A stretch of 64,000 bases of DNA from Halosaccharopolyspora lacisalsi (GTDB taxonomy: Bacteria; Actinomycetota; Actinomycetes; Mycobacteriales; Pseudonocardiaceae): contig NZ_JACGWZ010000001.1 in NCBI RefSeq assembly GCF_014137975.1, positions 806,001 through 870,000 of the forward strand, read 5' to 3'. Shown piece by piece: positions 1-8,650 of this stretch. Position numbers and translations under genes: made by a program. The first letter of the stretch is position 1; the number at the start of each line of letters is the position of its first letter. Below the pieces are notes generated by a model. The model was not told the DNA's origin, made no database searches, and was given only the letters and a program-made list of their open reading frames with translations.

Positions 1-134
1 AGCACGGCGGCGACGGCGGAGCCGAGCAGCAACTCGGCGACGAGGCTGCGCGGTCTCAGCCGGATGGTCGGTTCCTGACGAGGTTCGTCGGCCGGTTGGC
101 CGGTCGGCGTCGGGCGCGGCAAGATTCCCACCAC
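1..134 (-). CDS. N-terminus of an unidentified membrane protein (partial)
   Basis: Read on the minus strand, a GTG at 134 follows an AAGGA ribosome-binding site at a normal distance. About 45 residues are visible before the window edge: a polar, proline-rich start, then the basic stretch RLRPRSLVAE leading into a hydrophobic run (LLLGSAVAAVL). That pattern fits a cytoplasmic N-terminus followed by a first membrane helix. It is divergent from the DUF2567 gene. Too little is present to name a family. Confidence 0.55.
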   Translation of the reverse strand, partial: MVGILPRPTPTGQPADEPRQEPTIRLRPRSLVAELLLGSAVAAV

Positions 135-333
135 TTCGCTTGTCCTTCGGCGGTGGATGACAACGGGCGAACGCAGAATAGTTGATGTGTCCCGAGCCAC
201 CGGATACCGAGGTCGCGATGGGCGTTGCGCTGCGGTTCCCGGTGAGATCGTGCTGGCGCGGAAACTTCGCCCCCGCGTGGAACTGTAGGCTACGGGCGAC
301 AGGCGTCGTCGTTCGCAGCGCGGGAGGTCACGG

Positions 334-945
334 GTGCCGGAGGGACCGGTCGAGGCGCACGAGGGCCGCGACACCCCGCCGCAGGTGGCCGGTTCGGGGG
401 ACGGTACCGCTGCGCCCGCGTTCTGGTCCAGGCAGACTCCTCGCGTGGTGGTCAAGGCGGATCTGTTGCCTGCGCTGATCGCGCTGGTGTCGGTGTCACT
501 GCTCGGAGTGCCGCTCGGGTGGCTGTGGTCGCGGCTGGCGCCGGCGCACGCCAGCGTGCTGACCAGTGGCGGCGAGCTGTCGATGATGCCGGTGGAGAGC
601 TATCACCGGTTCGACGCGCTGGCGGTGTTCCTGCTGATCACCGCCTCGGCCGGGGTGCTGCTCGGGGCGTTGCTGTGGCTGGTGCGCTCCCGGCGCGGGC
701 CGGTGGTGCTGGTGGCGGGCGTGCTCGGTTCCCTGGCGTGCGCGTGGCTGGCGAGCAAGCTGGGGACGATGTTCGCCGGCGGTCTCCATCCGATGCCGGC
801 AGAGCCGCAGGTGGGCGAGCTCATCACGATGCCGCCGGAGATCGACACTCCGTCCGCGGTCCTGCTCCAGCCCTTCGCCCTGGCGCTGGTCTACGGTCTC
901 GCGACGTCGTGGAACGCCCTCGACGACCTCGGCCGCCGCGAGTGA
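334..945 (+). CDS. DUF2567 family membrane protein
   Basis: A 203-residue protein with a charged, proline-rich cytoplasmic N-terminus of about 40 residues and four predicted membrane helices (about 43-65, 93-117, 122-143 and 173-192). Length, helix layout and the RSRRGP-type loop after helix 2 fit the actinobacterial DUF2567 family, whose function is unknown. The GTG start lies 6 bases behind GGGAGG (322-327). It stands alone between a divergent partial gene and a convergent small gene, with a hairpin straight after its stop. The family assignment is from recognition of the sequence, not a search. Confidence 0.75.
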   Translation: MPEGPVEAHEGRDTPPQVAGSGDGTAAPAFWSRQTPRVVVKADLLPALIALVSVSLLGVPLGWLWSRLAPAHASVLTSGGELSMMPVESYHRFDALAVFLLITASAGVLLGALLWLVRSRRGPVVLVAGVLGSLACAWLASKLGTMFAGGLHPMPAEPQVGELITMPPEIDTPSAVLLQPFALALVYGLATSWNALDDLGRRE

Positions 946-974
946 GCGGCCCGCCCCGCTCGGGGCAGGCCGCT
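945..974. terminator. Bidirectional terminator hairpin
   Basis: GCGGCC (946-951) pairs with GGCCGC (968-973) and, inside that, GCCCC pairs with GGGGC around a short loop, with one C/A mismatch. It lies between two convergent genes (stops at 945 and 985). There is no U-tract, which is usual in high-GC actinomycetes. Confidence 0.6.
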
Positions 975-984
975 CGATGAGACG

Positions 985-1203
985 TCACTCCGGTACGAGT
1001 TCCTCCCGCCTACGCCGGGCGCGGAGTTCGCCCAGGGCTTCGGTGCACCGATCGGCCAGCACCGTCAGGCCCCGTTCGGTGGCCAGTATCTCGAAGCCGG
1101 AACCGCGCCCGCCCAGGTCGAGCTCCACCTCGTCCCTGAGCACCGTGTACTCGACGGGTTCGTCGTCGAGGCCGACCCAGGTCCCCATCTCGAGCTTGCT
1201 CAT
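985..1203 (-). CDS. Small hypothetical protein, divergent from the XRE regulator
   Basis: A 72-residue acidic/basic protein beginning MSKLEMGTWVGLDDEPVEY. The ATG at 1203 is preceded by GGAAGGGGAAG, a good ribosome-binding site, so I prefer it to the longer open frame that runs to 1314. The C-terminus is rich in Arg and Glu and probably helical. It is transcribed away from the XRE/DUF397 pair and shares its upstream region, so the two may be co-regulated. I do not recognise a family. Confidence 0.6.
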   Translation of the reverse strand: MSKLEMGTWVGLDDEPVEYTVLRDEVELDLGGRGSGFEILATERGLTVLADRCTEALGELRARRRREELVPE

Positions 1204-1289
1204 GGTCTTCCCCTTCCTGCGAGACCGCCTGATCAGCGCCCTGCCGATGACGGTACGCTCTGTGTGATCGACAACACCAAGCGTAAGTT

Positions 1290-1308
1290 TGTACAAGTCG
1301 GGTGTACA
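1290..1308. promoter_or_regulatory. Candidate operator: two TGTACA palindromes 13 bp apart
   Basis: TGTACA occurs at 1290-1295 and again at 1303-1308, so the two copies repeat with a 13-bp period on one face of the helix. They sit in the divergent region between the 72-residue protein and the XRE regulator. A role as an autoregulatory site is inference. Confidence 0.35.
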
Positions 1309-1347
1309 GAACACGTTCGGGTGAGCGCGTCCGAGGTGGAGGATTCG

Positions 1348-2196
1348 GTGTCCCAGCAGTTACCAGCACCAGTGACGAAGATCGTGCTCGGTCACGAGCT
1401 GAAGCGGCAGCGGTGCGATGCCGGACTGACTCAGCAGGATGCTTCCGAAATCTTGGGCTGCACGCAGCAGAAGATCGATTACTTGGAAAGCGGCGGCGGA
1501 GTAAAGCCGCTTGAGCTCAATGCGCTTCTCGAGCGCTACGGCGCGAGTGAGACCGAGCGTTCCTACGCACTTGACCTGCATTCGGAGAGTAACAAGCGCT
1601 CCAGGCGCGGTGCCTTCCGCTTGAGGTTCCAACGACACATGCGGTTGCTCGTGGACATGGAACCGACGTGCCAGCGCTATCGTTGCTATAGGACCATGGT
1701 CGTGCCGGGGATCTTGCAGACCGAGGACTACATGCGCACGCTCTTCCGCGCGTGGCGTCCTTCGCCAGCGCAGGAGCAGATCGACCGGGACACCGGCGAT
1801 CGACTTGCTCGCCAGAGCGTGCTGGACAACGAGGATCAGCAGTTCTGGTTCATCCTCGACGAAGCGGCGTTGCGCAGGGTAGCGGGCAACTCGGCGGTTG
1901 CGGAGGCGCAGATCGCCAAGCTCATCGAGGTACTGGACCGTCCGAACGTCGAGCTCCAGGTCGTGCCGTTCAGCACCGGGTACTACATGGGGCAGTCGCA
2001 CGACTACACGATCTTCGGGTATGACACCCAACCACCGGTCGATATCGTCTACCTGGAACAACACGAGGATGGTGAGTACATCGACGATGTGAAGCGAACT
2101 GCTCGATATCTCATCTTGTGGGAGCAGCAGAAGGCCGCAGCCATGGGACCGGAGGAGACCAGGCGGTTTCTCCTGCGGCTTGCCACGTCATCATGA
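1348..2196 (+). CDS. XRE-family regulator with DUF5753 domain
   Basis: A 282-residue DNA-binding protein. Residues about 13-66 form an XRE helix-turn-helix (HELKRQRCDAGLTQQDASEI, then the recognition-helix region GCTQQKIDYLESG). The rest matches the DUF5753 domain (VPGILQTEDYMR; ILDEAALRR; VQVVPFSTG-like LQVVPFSTGYYMG). Such regulators pair with DUF397 proteins in actinomycetes (WhiJ-type pairs linked to development and antibiotic production). The frame is open from 1264, but GTG 1348 has GGAGG at the right distance and gives the family's usual N-terminus. Its stop overlaps a possible ATG of the next gene. Confidence 0.85.
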   Translation: MSQQLPAPVTKIVLGHELKRQRCDAGLTQQDASEILGCTQQKIDYLESGGGVKPLELNALLERYGASETERSYALDLHSESNKRSRRGAFRLRFQRHMRLLVDMEPTCQRYRCYRTMVVPGILQTEDYMRTLFRAWRPSPAQEQIDRDTGDRLARQSVLDNEDQQFWFILDEAALRRVAGNSAVAEAQIAKLIEVLDRPNVELQVVPFSTGYYMGQSHDYTIFGYDTQPPVDIVYLEQHEDGEYIDDVKRTARYLILWEQQKAAAMGPEETRRFLLRLATSS

Positions 2197-2216
2197 CCTC
2201 TGAAGGGAACCTTGCG

Positions 2217-2441
2217 ATGAGCATTGGTAGCGACAGTCAGTACCTTGGCGGTGAATTCGGGGGGTGGCGCAAGTCCTCGCGGAGCAACCCCAACGGCAAT
2301 GACTGCGTCGAGGTGGGCGGTGCGTCCGGCTTAGCAGGAGTGCGCGACACCAAGGACCGCGACGGGGGGACGCTCGCCTTCCGCTCAGCCGCGTGGCGTT
2401 CGTTCCTGACGGCCCTCAAGACCGGCCACTACGACCGCTGA
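2217..2441 (+). CDS. DUF397 domain protein
   Basis: A 74-residue protein with all the DUF397 landmarks: WRKSSRS, an NDCVEV segment, VRDTKD, and a closing W..FL motif. DUF397 proteins act as small partners of XRE/DUF5753 regulators, and this one follows such a gene directly. The ATG at 2217 has GAAGGGA upstream; an ATG at 2193 that overlaps the regulator's stop codon is an alternative and would add 8 residues. The pair probably forms one operon ending in the hairpin at 2451. Confidence 0.85.
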   Translation: MSIGSDSQYLGGEFGGWRKSSRSNPNGNDCVEVGGASGLAGVRDTKDRDGGTLAFRSAAWRSFLTALKTGHYDR

Positions 2442-2450
2442 CCCGTAGCT

Positions 2451-2470
2451 CCGGCCACACGCGTGGCCGG
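2451..2470. terminator. Terminator hairpin after DUF397 gene
   Basis: CCGGCCAC (2451-2458) and GTGGCCGG (2463-2470) form a perfect 8-bp stem with a 4-base loop, 9 bases after the DUF397 stop and ahead of the convergent protease-like gene. Confidence 0.6.
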
Positions 2471-2547
2471 GGCCCTGACGGTGTGATGATGCTGCTCGTG
2501 ACACCCTGCGGCCGCCCGCTCCTCGAACGGGTGGCCGTGGGAAAGCG

Positions 2548-4503
2548 TTACCGGGGTGCTCGAGGGATCGTTATCTCGTCGCCGGTGGCGAAGTGGCCGT
2601 GCCACTGCGCGTCGGCTCCGGGCACGAATGCTTCTCCGTCCGAGCGCGACACGTACACCGTCGCCTCGCCACCGCGGGTGAAGGTGATGACGTCGCTCTT
2701 GCCGTCGCCGTTGAAGTCGCCGACGCCGGGTACTTCGTCGCCGATCGAGAAGAACTCGCTCCACTTCTGGTCGTCCTCGACGAACGTCTCGCCGGTGGAC
2801 AGGGACACGTACACGTCGCCGGAATCACCGCGCATGAACGTGACGATGTCGTCCGTTCCGTCGCCGTTGAAGTCGCCCACGGCGGGAATCTCGCCCTTCG
2901 GGGAGAAGTAGGAGTGCCACTGCCAGCCGCTCTGGACGAACCGGGTGCCGTCGGACAGCGACACGTACACGTGCCCGTCGTCGGAGAAGGTGGCGATGTC
3001 GTCGCGGCCGTCACCGTTGAAGTCGCCGGTGGCGGGCCGATCGGTGCCCACGTTGAAGCGGTCGTGCCACTTCTGGGCGGGTTCGAAGAGCTTTCCGGTG
3101 GACAGGGCCACGTACACGTCGGCGGCGTCTCCGCCGGTGAAGGCGATGATGTCGTCGAGTCCGTCACCGTTGACGTCGCCGACCGTGACCTTCTGGCCGG
3201 TGAGGCCGAAGTAGTCGTGCCACCGCTTTGCGGGGCTGAAACCGGACCCGTCCGACAGGGACACGTACACGTCTCCGGAGGCGTCGCCGTTGAAGGCGGC
3301 GACGTCGGTTTTGCCGTCGCCGTTGAAGTCGCCGCTCAGCGGTATCTGCTTGTCCACGGCGAGGTGGTCGTGCCACAGCCAGCCGTCCTGGACGAACTTG
3401 TTCCCGTCCGACAGCGAGACGTAGGCGTCGGCGCGCGTGCCGCGGGTGAAGGTGGCGATGTCGTCCATTCCGTCGCCGTTGAAGTCGGAGACGGTGTCTG
3501 TGGGACTGACGGCCGAGACGATGCTGGACAGAACGAGCTGGTTGCCCTCGGCGTCGAGCGCGGCCACCCGGTAGTGCCAGGTCTGGTCCGCGGGCAGCGA
3601 GGTGTGGGTGAAACGCGGGGTTTCCGTCTCGCCGAGCAGGTGTTCAGCGTCCTGCGGCACGCTCTCCGATTGTGACCCGTACACCTGGTATGTCGCCGCC
3701 TGCGCGGCGGTCCAGGTTAGGTTGATCGCGTGCTTGCTCGCCGGATCAGCCTGCAGGTTCAGCGTCTGTGCACCGATCCAGGTGGTGATGTTGTCGGTGC
3801 GGGCCGCGGTGGCGCCTCGCTTGTCGGTGGTTTCGCCCAGGCACCCGTGCTGCCAGGAACCGCTGGCCACTCCCACCAGTGCGACGCCGTCGGCGGTGGT
3901 GCGCAGGATCGGTCCGCCGGCGTCTCCCTTGCAGATGCTGGCCTCGGTGCTGGCCCCCTGGATGTCGACCATGCCGGTTTGCACCGACTGGACCGTGAAG
4001 TCACCGGTGTGGGGTTGGTCGGGCACCCACGTCTCGGTGGTGCGCCCGTAGCCGGAGGCGCGCAGCGTGTCCCCGGCGTTCGGTTGGCTGGTCGCCATCG
4101 CCACCGGTGTGATGCCGGATACGGGCTCGTCGAGGCGGGCCAGCACCAGGTCCCGGTCACCGCGCGGCACGAGCCGGTCGACCTGGCGCACCTGGCCACC
4201 GCCGTCGGACAGCGAACTGCCGCCGATCGTGGCCGTGGTTTCCGCGCGCGGTGCACCCGGCTCCTCCGGGCTGTCGGCGAAGCACGAGCCGGCGGCGGCC
4301 AACCACTGCGGAGCGACCAGGGCGCCCGAGCAGGACACCCCGGAGCGCTCGTCGCCCACGTCGATCTTGGCCAGGAACGGCTGCGTTGCTGTGTCCAGAG
4401 CTTGGCCGCCGGAGACGGCCGAGGCGGGTGCTGTCGCTAACGCCATGCAGGTGGCCGTGACCACCACCGTGGTCAGCACGCGTCTGTGGCGCGCATGTGT
4501 CAT
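2548..4503 (-). CDS. Secreted trypsin-fold (S1-like) protein with FG-GAP repeats, catalytic residues lost
   Basis: A 651-residue exported protein. Start ATG 4503 follows AAGGAG; the signal peptide ends near TAPASA. Residues about 30-245 have a chymotrypsin/trypsin fold (start VSGGQA, cysteine pairs), but the TAAHC motif reads AAGSC, so the catalytic His is Ser, and GDSGGP reads GDAGGP, so the nucleophile Ser is Ala; an Asp in RDLVLARLD remains. A fibronectin-like segment (about 255-335) follows, then six FG-GAP/VCBS repeats carrying calcium-binding D-x-N-G-D-G motifs (about 340-645). It is therefore likely a binding protein rather than a protease. A small secreted protein lies 29 bases upstream in the same direction. 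Confidence 0.85.
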   Translation of the reverse strand: MTHARHRRVLTTVVVTATCMALATAPASAVSGGQALDTATQPFLAKIDVGDERSGVSCSGALVAPQWLAAAGSCFADSPEEPGAPRAETTATIGGSSLSDGGGQVRQVDRLVPRGDRDLVLARLDEPVSGITPVAMATSQPNAGDTLRASGYGRTTETWVPDQPHTGDFTVQSVQTGMVDIQGASTEASICKGDAGGPILRTTADGVALVGVASGSWQHGCLGETTDKRGATAARTDNITTWIGAQTLNLQADPASKHAINLTWTAAQAATYQVYGSQSESVPQDAEHLLGETETPRFTHTSLPADQTWHYRVAALDAEGNQLVLSSIVSAVSPTDTVSDFNGDGMDDIATFTRGTRADAYVSLSDGNKFVQDGWLWHDHLAVDKQIPLSGDFNGDGKTDVAAFNGDASGDVYVSLSDGSGFSPAKRWHDYFGLTGQKVTVGDVNGDGLDDIIAFTGGDAADVYVALSTGKLFEPAQKWHDRFNVGTDRPATGDFNGDGRDDIATFSDDGHVYVSLSDGTRFVQSGWQWHSYFSPKGEIPAVGDFNGDGTDDIVTFMRGDSGDVYVSLSTGETFVEDDQKWSEFFSIGDEVPGVGDFNGDGKSDVITFTRGGEATVYVSRSDGEAFVPGADAQWHGHFATGDEITIPRAPR

Positions 4504-4532
4504 GGATACTCCTTGGGTTCGCGGGGGTTTTC

Positions 4533-5027
4533 TCACGAGGCCTGCAGCTCGACCAGCGTCGCCGGGTCGTTGTCGGGGGGCTGTTGGCCTTCACCGACCG
4601 GCGTGTATTCCCCGGGGCCCACGTCGACCGCCTGGGTCTTTCCGTTGGTCGTCACGTAGGCGTTCAGGTTGTGGTCGTCGCCCTCGAGGGCATACACCTT
4701 GGGGATTTCCATGGTCAGCCAACCGCTCTCCCCGAGAACTTCGTAGCACGAGCTTCCGAGAGTGCTGCTGTCCACCTTGATCAGTGGAGTTTCTTTTGCG
4801 CAGTCGACTTTGACGATGTGACCGTCTCCCTCGATGAGCCTGATCCCCGTTTCGGCCTCGATGCGGTCCGCGCCGGGGTAGCTGTGGTCCTCGACGGCCG
4901 GAGGCGGAGAACCGGCCGCTACCTGCTGTGTTTTCTCGCCGGTCAACGCGACCGCGACACCGGTCGAGGTCGCCATCGCGACGACGATGCCGACTCCGAT
5001 AAGTCGAAATCCGTATCTCAATCTCAC
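4533..5027 (-). CDS. Small secreted protein of unknown function
   Basis: A 164-residue protein with a signal peptide (basic RLRYGFRL, then a hydrophobic core VGIVVAMATSTGVAVAL), followed by a polar, acidic domain with one Cys pair (VDCAKET ... SSCYEV). GTG 5027 with CGGAG six bases upstream is preferred to the longer frame from 5054. It ends 29 bases before the FG-GAP protein and probably shares its transcript. It is divergent from the ALF-repeat gene across an AT-rich 245-bp region. I do not recognise a family. Confidence 0.65.
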   Translation of the reverse strand: MRLRYGFRLIGVGIVVAMATSTGVAVALTGEKTQQVAAGSPPPAVEDHSYPGADRIEAETGIRLIEGDGHIVKVDCAKETPLIKVDSSTLGSSCYEVLGESGWLTMEIPKVYALEGDDHNLNAYVTTNGKTQAVDVGPGEYTPVGEGQQPPDNDPATLVELQAS

Positions 5028-5272
5028 GTTTACTCCGATCCGCGTCCGTTGCACCCCTGCGGGGAATCAGCCGGGAAACACTAGCGGAGCCTGCGATGTT
5101 CAACCATCACCGCGCGGCAAGCAATGAGCAACGAATCGGTTGCGACTATCATCGTTACGTGGTGTTACGCATATCATCGTACAATTTTGCTCAAGTAAAT
5201 ATCTTGATTTCCCCGCTGGCCCGTGGGAGGGTTTCGCGCTGCGTGTCTCATCAATCCACGGGGAGTAAACGA
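5028..5272. promoter_or_regulatory. AT-rich divergent promoter region
   Basis: This 245-bp stretch separates two exported-protein genes that run apart and is clearly lower in GC than its surroundings. TACAAT (5180-5185) could be a -10 element for the ALF gene, but no matching -35 element is convincing. GGGAG at 5261-5265 is the ribosome-binding site for GTG 5273. Confidence 0.35.
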
Positions 5273-8200
5273 GTGTTACGAAGAGGAAGACTCAGACGTG
5301 TTCGTGCTCGCGGCGCTCGATACCGGACCAGCGTGGCCACTGGTGTTGTCGTCGCGGTCGCGACCAGCATGCTCGGTGCCGCACCGGGCGCCTTAGCGCA
5401 AGCAGCCCAGGTCACTCCGGCCGAACGCGCCCAGGTGGTGCAACTGTGGCAGGAGGGCGGCCCTGCGATGAAGGACGCCGCCGCTGAGGCACTCGTCGGT
5501 GGCGGCGACGCCCTGCGCGAGTTCCTCAACAGCGGCCGGGAGACCGCGAAGCATCACGACCTGCGCATCCGAACGTTGCGGCTCATGGACGCCGGTGGGC
5601 CCGCCACCAGGGACGCCGCCAATGAGGTGCTCAAGGCCGACAGCGACGAGGCCCTGCGGAAGTTCCTCGACACCGGATGGAAAGTTCCCTACCACCGGGA
5701 TCTGAGAATCTGGACCGTCCGGGCGAAGGACGGCGGTTTCCTGGCGGTGAAGGAGGCCGCGGAAAAGGCCCTGGACGCCGACACCAACGAGGCTCTGGAG
5801 AGCTTCCTCGAGGATGGGTGGAAAGAGCCCCACCACATCGACCTGCGGATTCAGGTCGTGCGGGCCAAGGACGGCGGCGGGCCACACGTGGATGCCGCTG
5901 CCGAGAGGGCGCTGGACGCCGACACCGATGTGGCACTGCAGCGCTTCCTCAACCACGACTGGGAGGTGGCCCGGGCCCGCGACGCGGAGAAAGCCACGGT
6001 TACCGAGCTGGTCGAACGCGCCGAAAAGGCCGGTCGGAAAGCCCGCGAACAGACCGCTGCTGCTCAGGAAGCCACCGATCGGGCCGTGAAGGCGGCAGCC
6101 AAAGCCAAGCAGGCCGCTCAGCGCGCCAAGGAGGAAACCGAGGCGGCTCAGGGAGATGCGGCCCGGGCCAGCGCCTCTGCGAGGGAAGCCGCGAAGCTGG
6201 CCGGTCAGGCTGCCGACGCTGCCAGGACCGCCATCAGTGCGGCCACAGCAGCCGACCGGGCCGCGCGACAGGCCGCCAATGCCGCCTCCCGCGCGGCCAC
6301 CGCAGCCAGTTTGGCGGGTCAGGCCGCTTCGCGGGCCTACTCGGCGGCTTCGGCCGCTGCCCAGGACGCGAGCCAGGCTCAAGCCGCTCGCCAGGCGGCC
6401 CAGACCGCACGTGATGCCGCCGCAGGGGCGACCCGCGCAGCCGATGCAGCCCGCAATGCCGGGACCGCAGCCCACGAGTCCGCCACCGCGGCGCAATCAG
6501 CAGCTAGCGCGGCGCAGAACGCCGCTGCGGCGGGTGCGGCAGCCAGGGAGGCCAGCCGACAGACCGGTGTTGCCGAGGGCGCGGCGGCCGCAGCCGAGCG
6601 GGCCGGTGCCGAGGCGCAGGCCCAGGCCGATCGGGCCACCAACGCCGCGAACGCGGCGACCTCGTTGGCCAACCGGTCGGCGCAGGCAGCTAATGATGCG
6701 GCAGCAGCGGCGGATTCAGCGGCCAATCACGCCACCAACGCGGCCGCCGCAGCCGACAAGGCGGCTGATCACGCGGGTGAAGCCGATGACGCCGCCGCCG
6801 AAGCCACCCGGCACGCCAACGCGGCCATCGAGGCCGCGAACGTGTCGATGAACGCGGCCATGCGGGCTCGCGAGGTGGTCAAGCTGGCTCGCGAAGCCGA
6901 GGCTGAGCGCATCGCGCACGACAGGCAGCAGAGGATCGAGGCGGCGGAGAAGACCAAGGATGCCTGGCAGGATCGTCAGGACGAACTGGCCTGGGACGCG
7001 GCCGAGCGGGCCCGCCTGAACGAGCGGACGCAGAAGTTGCTCGAGGAGGCCAGCGCGCCCGGTGCCGATCCGGCTACCGTGTTGCGCAAGGGACGGCAGG
7101 CTGCGGTCACCATCATGAAGACGGGTGGGCCGTGGAGCAAGAAGGCCGCCCAGCATGCCTTGTCGGGCACGGAGGCGGATGTGCGCCGGTGGGTGGCCAC
7201 CGGCCGCCAAGCGGCGGCGGTGCAGGACGACCGAGCCAAGGTCGCGCGTATCGCAGAGTTGGGTGAGCCGGCCGCGTTGCGCGAGGCGGCCGAGCAGGCA
7301 CTGAAGGCCCCGGTCGCCGAGATGCGCGAGTTTTTGAAGACGCAGGACTATGAAGGGCGGGTCACTGATGATCGGATCCGTACGGTTCAGATCCTGGACG
7401 GTGCCATCGGCCCGGCGGTCAAGGATGCGGCCAACAAGGCGTTGAAGGGCACTCCGGAGGACGTTCGTCGGTTCCTCGCCGAGGGGCAGTTCACCGCCAA
7501 GGCTACGGACTACCGCATCAACACGATGCGCATCAAGGATGGTGGTGGTCCGCGTACCAAGGGTGCCGCCGAGGCCGCCATGCAAGGCCCCGCGGCGTGG
7601 ACGCGGGCGTTCGTGCAGTCCGGCCAGTATCTCGCCAAGCAGCGGGACCAACGAGCCGCCGTCCACCACGCCGAAATGAACCGGCTCGTCCACCGCGGCC
7701 TACAAGCCGCCGCCGACGCGCAACGACAGGCCTACAAAGCCGCCCAAGCCGCCGCGACCGCCCGCGGAGCCGCAGCCGAGGCCAACGGCTACGCCCAGCA
7801 GGCGGCGAACTCGGCCAGCCAGGCCGCCGACTACGCCAACCAGGCCCAAGCCTCGGCCGACGCGGCCCAACAGTCGGCCCAACAAGCAGCGGCATCAGCC
7901 GATAAAGCCCAGAACGCGGCCGCCGCGGCACGCGAAGACGCCCACGACGCGGCGGTCTACACCGTGCAGGCGCACCGCTCCGTCTCCGACGCCCATAGCT
8001 ACGCGGGGCAGGCCTACACCGCTGCCAACAAGGCCCGCACCGCAGCACTCCAAGCCGGCAAGGACGCCGACGCAGCAGCCGCCGCAGCAGCCCAAGCCCG
8101 CCAAGCAGAAATCGACAAGCGCCGACAGGAATACATCGACAAACGACACAACCGCCCCGACATCACCGAACGCGAAGTCGAGCTGGCCTCCTACCAGGCT

Positions 8201-8494
8201 GGTAAATGCATCGCCACCTACCCCGAGGGGCATCCCGAAAAAGCAACATGCCAACAAGAATACAACGAAGGTTACAGGTATGATGATTTCGGGCAAGACC
8301 TAAGCATTATTGGGTCATTCACAACTGGTGGAGCCGCTCTTGGTGGTGCCATTGGATGCGCGATCGGGTCGCTTGCTGCTGGCGCGGGATGCCTGCCCGT
8401 CGGCGGAATCGGCGGGTTCATAGGAGGCGCCGTGGGCTTTAGTGCTGGCCTGGGTGTTGTATTTGGGCGCCGATTGTCTGAATGGGTAGGATAA
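5273..8494 (+). CDS. Exported ALF-repeat, coiled-coil protein with glycine-rich C-terminal tail (polymorphic-toxin-like)
   Basis: A 1073-residue protein starting at GTG 5273. A signal peptide (VATGVVVAVATSMLGAAPGA) is followed by four ALF-type repeats of about 47 residues (about 46-243; repeated unit with A..AL and a closing DLRI-type edge), a long Ala-rich coiled coil (about 245-600, regular AA..A spacing), four more ALF repeats (about 603-790), a second Ala-rich coil (about 800-965) ending in DKRHNRPDITE, and a 107-residue tail. The tail has two Cys (GKCIATY, KATCQQ) and a glycine zipper (GGAALGGAIG, GGIGGFIGGAVG). ALF repeats have no established function. The rod-plus-variable-tail layout and the spare tail downstream suggest a polymorphic toxin or surface effector; this is inference. 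The C-terminal DNA is AT-richer than the rest. Confidence 0.8.
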   Translation: MLRRGRLRRVRARGARYRTSVATGVVVAVATSMLGAAPGALAQAAQVTPAERAQVVQLWQEGGPAMKDAAAEALVGGGDALREFLNSGRETAKHHDLRIRTLRLMDAGGPATRDAANEVLKADSDEALRKFLDTGWKVPYHRDLRIWTVRAKDGGFLAVKEAAEKALDADTNEALESFLEDGWKEPHHIDLRIQVVRAKDGGGPHVDAAAERALDADTDVALQRFLNHDWEVARARDAEKATVTELVERAEKAGRKAREQTAAAQEATDRAVKAAAKAKQAAQRAKEETEAAQGDAARASASAREAAKLAGQAADAARTAISAATAADRAARQAANAASRAATAASLAGQAASRAYSAASAAAQDASQAQAARQAAQTARDAAAGATRAADAARNAGTAAHESATAAQSAASAAQNAAAAGAAAREASRQTGVAEGAAAAAERAGAEAQAQADRATNAANAATSLANRSAQAANDAAAAADSAANHATNAAAAADKAADHAGEADDAAAEATRHANAAIEAANVSMNAAMRAREVVKLAREAEAERIAHDRQQRIEAAEKTKDAWQDRQDELAWDAAERARLNERTQKLLEEASAPGADPATVLRKGRQAAVTIMKTGGPWSKKAAQHALSGTEADVRRWVATGRQAAAVQDDRAKVARIAELGEPAALREAAEQALKAPVAEMREFLKTQDYEGRVTDDRIRTVQILDGAIGPAVKDAANKALKGTPEDVRRFLAEGQFTAKATDYRINTMRIKDGGGPRTKGAAEAAMQGPAAWTRAFVQSGQYLAKQRDQRAAVHHAEMNRLVHRGLQAAADAQRQAYKAAQAAATARGAAAEANGYAQQAANSASQAADYANQAQASADAAQQSAQQAAASADKAQNAAAAAREDAHDAAVYTVQAHRSVSDAHSYAGQAYTAANKARTAALQAGKDADAAAAAAAQARQAEIDKRRQEYIDKRHNRPDITEREVELASYQAGKCIATYPEGHPEKATCQQEYNEGYRYDDFGQDLSIIGSFTTGGAALGGAIGCAIGSLAAGAGCLPVGGIGGFIGGAVGFSAGLGVVFGRRLSEWVG
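7889..8170 (+). repeat. Direct repeat copy 1: 3' end of the ALF gene rod
   Basis: These 282 bases, coding the last part of the second coiled coil, recur at 9747-10028 without a single indel. The final 120 bases differ at only about three positions, while the first half is more diverged. Similarity stops exactly where the tail begins. Confidence 0.9.
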
Positions 8495-8520
8495 TAAGAG
8501 GAATCGCATGGAGGCTAGCA

Positions 8521-8547
8521 TGGCCCTGCGTGGCACACGTAGGGCCA
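8521..8547. terminator. Terminator hairpin after ALF gene
   Basis: TGGCCCTGCGTG and CACGTAGGGCCA form a 12-bp stem (one G-T pair) with a 3-base loop, 27 bases after the ALF stop. It should separate the ALF transcript from the small membrane gene at 8651. Confidence 0.65.
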
Positions 8548-8650
8548 CTAGAAATTGCTCATAATTTTATCCCGAGCCAATTTGAATATTTCGCTAGAAT
8601 TGTCACATGGATAAATAATTTTTACAAATAGTATTTTTGATTGGTTTATC

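Noticed and set aside
6000-8170. Ala-rich repetitive DNA considered as a collapsed tandem repeat or antifreeze-like protein
   Set aside because: The unit is not regular at DNA level; heptad-like Ala spacing flanked by ALF repeats fits a coiled-coil rod better.
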